A stretch of 5,039 nt of DNA, from assembly GCA_947040465.1 (NCBI GenBank), contig CAMRBO010000046.1, positions 1 to 5,039 on the forward strand. The letters run 5' to 3'. Each line of letters starts with the position of its first letter. The stretch's first letter is position 1. Origin of the DNA: an uncultured Mycoplasma sp. (GTDB lineage: Bacteria > Bacillota_I > Bacilli_A > Mycoplasmatales > Metamycoplasmataceae). Positions 1 to 5,039 of the stretch are shown piece by piece. The position numbers and the translations under genes are program-made. The notes under the pieces are model-generated. The model did no database searches. It saw only the letters and a program-made list of their open reading frames with translations, and was not told where the DNA came from.

Positions 1-153
1 TATTCTAAATGGCAAAGTAATGCCTGGGTAAAAATAGGAATGGAAAGTATCAATAATTTTTCCATTCAGATTTTCTTTAATTAAATATATTTCTATTATT
101 TCATCATTCAAAGGACTAAAACCAGTTGTTTCTAAATCGAAATAAATAAACAT
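1..153 (-). CDS. DnaQ-like 3'-5' exonuclease (DEDD family), N-terminal part only
   Basis: The minus strand reads ATG at 153-151 and stays open for 51 codons to the window edge, so only the N-terminus is visible. The peptide begins MFIYFDLETTGFSP, followed by DEIIEI. This is the ExoI motif of DEDD exonucleases: D6 and E8 are the expected metal-binding acids, and TTGF with a downstream Asp/Glu-Ile-Ile-Glu is typical of DnaQ / DNA polymerase III epsilon and PolC exonuclease domains. A second typical piece, YPGITLP, follows near residue 42. Members remove nucleotides from 3' ends using two metal ions, in proofreading, repair or RNA trimming. The visible part cannot say which. The start is supported by AGGAGAA at 165-159, 5 to 7 bases upstream. 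The gene is transcribed divergently from the ATPase. The ExoII and ExoIII motifs lie outside the window, so activity cannot be judged. The family call is firm and the specific role is open. Confidence 0.88.
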   Translation of the reverse strand, partial: MFIYFDLETTGFSPLNDEIIEIYLIKENLNGKIIDTFHSYFYPGITLPFRI

Positions 154-158
154 AAAAA

Positions 159-165
159 TTCTCCT
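159..165 (-). promoter_or_regulatory. Shine-Dalgarno site of the exonuclease gene
   Basis: On the minus strand AGGAGAA lies just upstream of the ATG at 153-151. The AGGAG core is 7 bases from the start codon. It is the strongest ribosome binding site placed before a true gene start in this window and fixes the exonuclease start. Confidence 0.75.
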
Positions 166-177
166 AAATAAGATGGT

Positions 178-213
178 CAAATAATCTTAATTAAATTATA
201 TCAAGATAATTTG
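178..213. repeat. 11-bp inverted repeat with 14-base spacer in the divergent promoter region
   Basis: The left arm CAAATAATCTT (178-188) and right arm AAGATAATTTG (203-213) are inverted copies with a single mismatch at their centres (A183 against A208). The 14-base spacer holds most of the minus-strand extended -10 element, so the arms sit at about the transcription start and just upstream of the -10. Dyads placed this way are often operators for dimeric repressors, and a weak hairpin is the alternative. AT-rich sequence produces such dyads by chance fairly easily, so function is inference. Confidence 0.4.
195..203 (-). promoter_or_regulatory. Extended -10 promoter of the exonuclease gene
   Basis: The minus strand carries TGATATAAT, a perfect TGnTATAAT extended -10 box. 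A start near 187 would give a leader of about 35 bases containing the AGGAGAA site. There is no good -35 hexamer at 16-18 bases, which is common with extended -10 promoters and in mollicutes. An inverted repeat flanks the element. Confidence 0.5.
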
Positions 214-269
214 TAGATTTTATATTAAGTCATTTGAATAAGATTGTTTATTTTATACTCATAATATAT

Positions 270-275
270 TATAAT
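270..275 (+). promoter_or_regulatory. Candidate -10 box for the ATPase gene
   Basis: A perfect TATAAT lies 31 bases before the ATPase start codon and would place the transcript start near 282, giving a leader of about 25 bases. No convincing -35 is present: TTGTTT at 244-249 is 20 bases upstream, which is too far. TATACT at 254-259 is a weaker alternative. In DNA this AT-rich a TATAAT can occur by chance, so the call rests mainly on its position. Confidence 0.42.
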
Positions 276-292
276 TTGAAATAAATCATATT

Positions 293-300
293 GAGATAGG
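293..300 (+). promoter_or_regulatory. Weak ribosome binding site of the ATPase gene
   Basis: GAGATAGG ends 6 bases before the ATG at 307 and is a partial match to the anti-SD complement AGAAAGGAGG. It favours the ATG at 307 over the in-frame ATG at 328, which has no purine-rich site other than the lysine codons between the two. Confidence 0.4.
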
Positions 301-306
301 AATAAA

Positions 307-3300
307 ATGAAGTTCAAAAAGAAGAAAATGAAAATTGAAGATAATATTGATATATCAAATCACATTAATACAAATAAAGAAGTCGGATTAACTGATCAAC
401 AAGTAAAAGAATCAAGAGAAAAATTTGGTTCAAATGTTTTGGAAGAAACTAAAAACAAAAGTTTTATAAATTTATTTTTTCGTCAATTGATTGAATTAAT
501 GCCCATTTTATTGTTGGTTTCTGGTTTTTTATCCTTAGGTCTTTCTATTTACAATAACATTATCGACCCTAATCAACCAGGTTTGATAATAACTTATGTG
601 CAAGCATTTGTTCTAATTTCAATTGTTCTTATTAACGCTTTATTTGGCTCATTGCAAGAGCACAAATCTAATAATGCAATATCTGAATTAGCAAAAATGA
701 CAACATCTCATGCAAAAGTTTTAAGAAATGGGAAAATAGCAATGATCACTTCAAGAGAATTGGTAATTGGTGATATTGTACTAGTTGAAGCTGGTGATAA
801 AATTTCTGCTGATTCAATACTTTATTCATCAATAAATTTGAAGTGCATTGAAGGTGTTTTGACTGGAGAGTCATCAGAAATAACAAAAGATGCTAACAAT
901 ATTGTTTCTGAAGATGCACCACTTGGTGAACAAGTCAATAAATTATTTTCGGGAACTGATGTTATTAATGGTCGTGGATTTGCGATAGTAACAGGGATAG
1001 GTAATAGAACTGAAATTGGTAAAATTGCATCGCTATTAAATTCAAAAGAATCAAGAATGACACCATTACAAGTAAAATTACATAAATTAGGATTGATTCT
1101 TGGAATAATGGGAATTACAATAACTATATGTACTTTCTTGTTTTCATTATTTGTTATTGAAGGTGTTATCGGGAATGGTTTGGCTGCATTCCAACCTTCA
1201 TTATTATTAGGGGTTTCTTTAGCAGCAGCAGCAATTCCTGAAGGATTAAATGCAATTGTTAACATTATTTTAGCCATTGGTGTGAAGAGAATGTCAGAAA
1301 AAAATGGATTAATCAAAAAATTTCCGGCTGTTGAAACATTTGGATCAACGGCTGTTATTTGTTCTGATAAAACTGGAACACTAACTATGAACAAGATGAC
1401 AGTTGTAAAATTGTGAGCATATGAATCAGATTTAGAGGATGTAGAAGGGACTGAATTTACCAACGAACAGAATTTTTTATTAAAAATGGCTTCGCTATGT
1501 ACTGATTGTATAGTTAGTGAAGAGTATTCGGAACATCAAAAATCATCAATAGGAGATCCTACTGAAATTGCAATTGTTGATTTGGCTTTAAAAAGAGGTT
1601 TTTCAAAAGAAAAATGAAGTTTGGAAAATGAAAGAGTTGGTAATATTCCATTTGATTCTGAACGTAAATTAATGTCAGTTATTAATAAAGTAAATAATAA
1701 GCAAATTGTTATTGTTAAAGGTGCACCAGATGTATTATTTGCAAGATGCAAAAATTTGGATAAAAAGATAGCCATATCAATAAATGATAATTGAAGTAAT
1801 AATGCCATTAGAGTATTGGCAATTGCCGTAAAAGATTATGATGGGAAACAAATAGATAATTTAGATTCCAATGTTATTGAGCAAGATTTAACATTCTTAG
1901 GTCTTATAGGAATGATTGATCCACCACGTCCAGAAGTTAAGAAATCTATTGAAGAGTGTGTTTCAGCTGGTATTAAGCCGGTTATGATTACTGGAGATCA
2001 TTTAAACACCGCAGTTGCGATTGCTAAAAATTTAGGAATAATAAGAAATGATGATGATTTAGCAATTACAGGCTCTCAACTAGATGCTATATCAGACAAA
2101 TATTTAAATAGTAACATTGAAAATTATTCAGTTTTTGCAAGAGTGTCTCCTGAAAATAAAATAAGAATTGTGAAAGCTTGACAATCAAGAGATCAAGTTG
2201 TTGCTATGACTGGAGATGGAGTTAATGATGCTCCAGCTCTTCAAGCGGCAGATATTGGATGTGCCATGGGTATCACAGGAACTGATGTTTCTAAAGGTGC
2301 AGCCGACATGATTCTTACGGATGATAATTTTGCGACAATTGTTGAATCGGTTAAATCAGGTAGAAGTATTTACGATAATATAAGAAGAATTGTTAAATTT
2401 CTTCTTAGTTCAAATATAGCTGGAATTATTTCTATTGTAGTTGGTATGTTTGTATTTTATTTAGCATTTGAATTGATGGGTTGAGGGAGGATAATGGAAA
2501 GTGATTTTGCTCCAGGTTTAGCGCCAACTCAAGAAGGTCTTGATTATTTAAACTCTAACATTCGTTTTCAAACAACTTTAACAACTATTCAGATATTGCT
2601 TAATCACATTGTTATTGAGAGTTTGCCTGGTGTCGCTTTAGGAACGCAAAGAACGACATCATCATTAATGAATAAAAGGCCAAGATCAAAGTATGAATCT
2701 TTATTAGCAGATAGGTTATTATTCCAAATATTATTTTCAGGTATTGTAAGTGGTGTGATGACAATCATCGGATATGGATTAGGTTCTTATGTAGCCATTT
2801 TAATAAATGCCCCAGGATTGAGGTTTTACTATGGTTCTATAGCTGCCTTTATGACAATAACTATTGGTGGTGTTTTAAAATCAATTAGTATGTCTTCTTC
2901 AATATCTATTTTTAAAACAAAAATAGCTGAAAACAAATGAGTTTATTTAGCTTCATTTGTTTCATTCATAATAATTATATTAGCTATTACAGTGCCACAA
3001 CTTTCTGCAATCTTTGCAGAAAGACCAAATTTTATATTAGATACTACTTTAGTTAGTGAAATTCAATTATCATCAATATATGGTGGAAATGATGTTAATG
3101 ATTTAGCTCATTGATCAATTTATCTAATTGGATTATGTGGTGGAATAATTCCTTTCTTCATATTGGAATTTGAAAAAATGATTGAAAAGAAATTTTTCAA
3201 ACGTAAAGAAGATGAAGAAATAACGTCGTTCAAATTAATTGAAAGACCAGTTTACAGACATTCTAAAAAAACAACGCCATCTTTTGAAGGTGTGATAATT

Positions 3301-3375
3301 GAAGAAGATTCAATAATAAAATTTTATGAAAGTGATTTCTTTATTAATGATTATCTTTCAATTGATCAAAATTAA
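307..3375 (+). CDS. P-type cation-transporting ATPase (PII / Ca2+-ATPase-like), full length
   Basis: ATP-driven cation pump of the plasma membrane, 1022 residues, read with UGA as Trp (W370, W437, W496, W625, W726, W878, W936; no UGG). Visible in order: cation-ATPase N-terminal domain (about 12-60); M1-M2 (about 62-83, 94-115); actuator domain with TGES (186-189); M3; M4 with PEGLN (311-315); phosphorylation motif DKTGT with D354; nucleotide-binding domain with GDPTE (416-420) and KGAPD (471-475); DPPRPE (538-543); TGD (562-564); hinge TGDGVNDAP (635-643); M5-M10 (about 698-953). All catalytic motifs are intact. M5 keeps SSN (N703), but the SERCA E771, N796, T799 and E908 positions are G706, H767, I770 and G854, and D800 is E771, so the ion may not be Ca2+. 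Long loops after M5 and M9 and a charged tail of about 70 residues make it longer than typical bacterial PacL proteins (roughly 900). Mollicute relatives are annotated PacL or MgtA. Confidence 0.95.
3001..3023 (+). repeat. Perfect 10-bp stem / 3-base loop hairpin inside the ATPase gene
   Basis: CTTTCTGCAA (3001-3010) and TTGCAGAAAG (3014-3023) are exact inverted copies separated by TCT. The hairpin lies in the codons of the start of the M9-M10 extracellular loop (residues about 899-906). It is followed by mixed sequence rather than an immediate T-run, so it is not a standard terminator. A role in RNA stability or pausing is possible but unshown. Confidence 0.5.
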
Positions 3376-3380
3376 AATGA

Positions 3381-3411
3381 TTTGCAATAAATTACAAAGT
3401 TTTATTTTTTT
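3381..3411 (+). terminator. Weak candidate terminator after the ATPase gene
   Basis: Starting 6 bases after the TAA, TTTG (3381-3384) pairs with CAAA (3395-3398), and AA with TT inside, across one mismatch, leaving a 4-base loop. A T-rich tract at 3400-3411 follows. The stem is short and almost all A-U, so termination may be weak. It also overlaps the region where the next gene's -35 would lie. Confidence 0.3.
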
Positions 3412-3415
3412 AATT

Positions 3416-3421
3416 TATAAT
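3416..3421 (+). promoter_or_regulatory. -10 box of the J-domain gene, placed for a leaderless transcript
   Basis: A perfect TATAAT ends 7 bases before the ATG at 3429. The poor hexamer TTACAA (3392-3397) sits 18 bases upstream as a possible -35. Transcription would begin at about 3427-3429, at the start codon itself. The bases before the ATG contain no Shine-Dalgarno sequence, which fits a leaderless mRNA, a class known in mycoplasmas. Confidence 0.48.
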
Positions 3422-3428
3422 ACTTGAT

Positions 3429-4283
3429 ATGAATAAAAACTATTATAAAATTCTTGGAATTTCAAATGATGCATCACAACCAGAAATCAAGAAATCTTAT
3501 TTTGCAAAAGCAAAAATGTATCATCCTGACGTATGTAAAGATAAGGATGCTGAAGAAAAATTTAAAGAAATTTCTATGGCTTACGAAACACTAAATGATG
3601 TTACTTTGAGAAAAAAATATGATGAACACATGAACAGTCCAGATAATTCAAGAAATTATAATAATTCCAGAACTTATGAAAAAGATTTTAGTATTTTAAA
3701 TAGAATGTTTTCTATAAAAGAAAAAGACTATTTATATTTTCACACCTTTTTAAAAAACAATTTTGAAACAGAGAAAGAAATAGCGAGTGCTTATGCTTAT
3801 TTTTGACTTTCTTTTTGATCAGGTGGTAATGGAACAATTGAAATGCTTAGAAACAAAAATACAACAAAAATATTCAAGGCATTTTGTTCAAACCATTTTA
3901 TAAAAAATATGAAGAAATCTCTTATTCAAGAAGTACAATCAGATAACGAGAAAAGACAATTTGTGAATCATCTAAAAACTTCATTAAAAAAAATATACGA
4001 AAGTGTTCTAGAACCTGGAAAAAACTCTCAAGAAAGTTTCAATTGAATGATTAAACTCATTAATGAAGATAATGTATTTGATGATGAAAACACTATGTAT
4101 TATTTTTTACTTGTCTCAAATGATGTTTTTAATGTATTAACTAAATTTGAAGAAATATTTGATAAAAGTTCATCAATAAGAACCAAATCTCATTATAGTA
4201 ATGGTGTTAAGGTTAAAGGTGGCATGAGTATCATTATTCCTGTAATCATTATTATAATTATTTTATTTATATTTTTAAAATAA
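3429..4283 (+). CDS. Tail-anchored class III (type C) J-domain protein
   Basis: The 284-residue protein is read with three UGA Trp codons (W126, W130, W206) and ends at TAA. Residues 4-68 form a complete J-domain: YYKILGI at the start, a basic helix II (KKSYFAKAKMYHPD) with the essential HPD at 32-34, a KFKEISMAYETL helix III and KKYDEHM at the end. J-domains stimulate ATP hydrolysis by Hsp70 (DnaK). There is no Gly/Phe-rich segment, no CxxCxGxG zinc repeats and no DnaJ C-terminal substrate domain, so this is not the housekeeping DnaJ. Residues about 70-255 match no family I recognise. Residues 265-283 are a single hydrophobic, Ile-rich helix ending in one Lys, which looks like a C-terminal membrane anchor holding the J-domain on the cytosolic side. 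It probably recruits DnaK to the membrane for an unknown client. There is no SD site; the start is fixed by the J-domain and the nearby -10 box. Confidence 0.9.
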
Positions 4284-4287
4284 ATGG

Positions 4288-4296
4288 TGTTATAAT
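4288..4296 (+). promoter_or_regulatory. Extended -10 promoter of the last gene
   Basis: TGTTATAAT is a perfect TGnTATAAT extended -10, starting 5 bases after the stop codon of the J-domain gene. A start near 4303 would leave a leader of about 30 bases that includes AAGG at 4324-4327. No good -35 is seen. It suggests the last gene can be transcribed on its own. Confidence 0.5.
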
Positions 4297-4323
4297 TATT
4301 AAATATACATTTTTATTAAATTT

Positions 4324-4327
4324 AAGG
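4324..4327 (+). promoter_or_regulatory. Ribosome binding site selecting a GTG start
   Basis: AAGG ends 6 bases before GTG at 4334, a normal spacing, but directly abuts the in-frame TTG at 4328, which is too close to use. This favours GTG 4334 as the start. The first in-frame ATG is at 4370, with no comparable site before it. Confidence 0.45.
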
Positions 4328-4333
4328 TTGAAT

Positions 4334-5039
4334 GTGAAGAAATTTTATTGTTTATACAGCAAACGTGATATGCCGTTTTCTTGAAAGTTAAAAGAAGCTA
4401 ATGAAAAACCTTTAGCAAATTTCAAGAGTAGGGAAGATTGTTTAAATTATTACCTTTCATTAGATAATATTGGAATTATTTGAATCCAAAAATTGAATTC
4501 AAAAATTGTTAAAAAAGAAAATTTGACAAATTCATTTGATGGCTACATTAAATCTTCTCTTGTTGGTGCAGAACTTATACATATAATTGGTGGTGAACCT
4601 TTAGCAAAACCTGATGTTGTAAAAAAAACGCAAGAAAACTTAAGTTATTTTTTGCAAATAGATTTAGAAACAGGCAAAGATTTACTTAAAGAAAAAGGAA
4701 TAGATAGACTTTATAATAATAAAAATTCATATTTAATATTCAATAATGATGAGGTTGAAGAAGTTATGAGTGTACATAATATTGATGATGTCAATATTTC
4801 TAGCAAAGAATATATTGAAAAAGATTCTTCTAAAACTTTAGAGGAAATATCGAAAAAACCAAACTCAACAACGCTATCAGAAGACAATAAAGATGAAGAA
4901 ATCCTTTTTAATCCAAAAGAAGAAGTTGTTAATTCTTCTTTTGATTCAAAATACTCTTCCATAAATAATGGTCAAACAAATCTAAATAATTTTGATGTTG
5001 ATATAAAAGATTTTAATTTTAAAAATATTTTAAATAATA
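4334..5039 (+). CDS. Uncharacterised protein, possibly DUF2188-like N-terminus, acidic disordered C-terminus; 3' partial
   Basis: From GTG 4334 the frame is open for 235 codons plus one base to the window end, with two UGA Trp codons (W17, W50) and no stop, so the C-terminus is missing. I do not recognise the gene with confidence. Residues 3-60 look like a compact alpha/beta unit: a strand (KFYCLYSKR), a strand around W17-K18-L19, a helix beginning KSREDCLNYYLSL, then IGIIWIQ leading to KLNSKIV. That order resembles the small DUF2188 fold, which is a by-eye inference. Residues about 75-135 are mixed helix-like sequence (SLVGAELIHIIGGEPLAKP, then a charged helix). From about 138 the chain is acidic and rich in Asn, Ser, Asp, Glu and Lys, with few hydrophobics, and is probably disordered. 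There is no signal peptide or membrane helix, so it is likely cytosolic. It follows the J-domain gene by 50 bases but has its own extended -10. No function is assigned. Confidence 0.72.

Noticed and set aside
1221..1233. Short GCA triplet run (four units) that might be a phase-variable tract.
   Set aside because: It encodes the Ala run just before PEGL in M4 of the pump. Slippage in threes would change a core helix, and the tract is too short to be a typical phase-variation repeat.
822..1463. Long open frame on the minus strand opposite the ATPase gene (213 codons).
   Set aside because: It lies wholly antisense to the conserved actuator and phosphorylation domains, has no ribosome binding site or recognisable domain, and looks like a codon-composition shadow. 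The same holds for minus 1536-1808.
307..3375. ATPase gene appears broken into several short ORFs by in-frame TGA, as in a decayed pseudogene.
   Set aside because: Every interruption is TGA, never TAA or TAG, no frameshift occurs, and conserved motifs continue in the same frame on both sides. Reading TGA as Trp gives a full-length pump.
4297..4321. TATTAAAT repeated at 4297-4304 and 4314-4321 as a possible regulatory direct repeat.
   Set aside because: Such words are expected by chance in a spacer that is almost entirely A and T.
4407..4608. The 13-mer AACCTTTAGCAAA occurs twice (4407-4419 and 4596-4608), suggesting an internal duplication in the last gene.
   Set aside because: Both copies encode PLA with similar flanks, but the residues around them do not align further, so a coincidence of common codons is more likely than a repeated domain.
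4711..4962. Minus-strand open frame of 83 codons, rich in Ser, Leu and Glu.
   Set aside because: It is antisense to the acidic low-complexity part of the last gene; runs of GAA/GAT codons on one strand give Ser/Leu-rich open frames on the other. No start signal supports it.

Overview
The window looks like chromosomal DNA from a mollicute of the Mycoplasma / Spiroplasma / Mesoplasma type. It is very AT-rich, and its reading frames make sense only if UGA is read as tryptophan (genetic code 4). Under that code the three plus-strand genes contain 12 in-frame UGA codons and no UGG at all. Several of these UGAs fall inside or next to well-conserved blocks, so the apparent run of short ORFs is really three intact genes. 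I cannot fix the genus from this sequence.

Layout: (1) 1-153, minus strand: the first 51 codons of a DnaQ-type (DEDD) 3'-5' exonuclease, cut by the window edge. (2) 154-306: a divergent intergenic region with a minus-strand extended -10, a plus-strand -10, and an 11-bp near-perfect inverted repeat around the minus-strand -10. (3) 307-3375: a complete 1022-residue P-type (PII-like) cation-transporting ATPase with all catalytic motifs, but with most of the SERCA Ca2+ site I ligands replaced. (4) 3376-3428: a short gap with a weak hairpin/T-tract and a TATAAT only 7 bases before the next start codon. (5) 3429-4283: a 284-residue J-domain protein with a C-terminal membrane anchor and no other DnaJ domains. 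(6) 4284-4333: a short gap with an extended -10 and a ribosome binding site. (7) 4334 to the window end: an unrecognised protein with a short compact N-terminal domain (possibly DUF2188-like) and an acidic, Asn/Ser-rich, probably disordered remainder, 3'-truncated by the window.

The plus-strand genes are co-directional with gaps of about 50 bases, and each has its own candidate -10, so they may be separate transcription units rather than one operon. No shared pathway is evident. Two products are membrane proteins (the ion pump and the anchored J-protein), which allows but does not show a link through membrane-protein quality control. There is no mobile element, CRISPR array, tRNA, rRNA or clear new multi-gene system. 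The points most worth checking are the altered ion site of the pump, the tail-anchored J-protein with its probable leaderless mRNA, the uncharacterised last gene, and the operator-like dyad.
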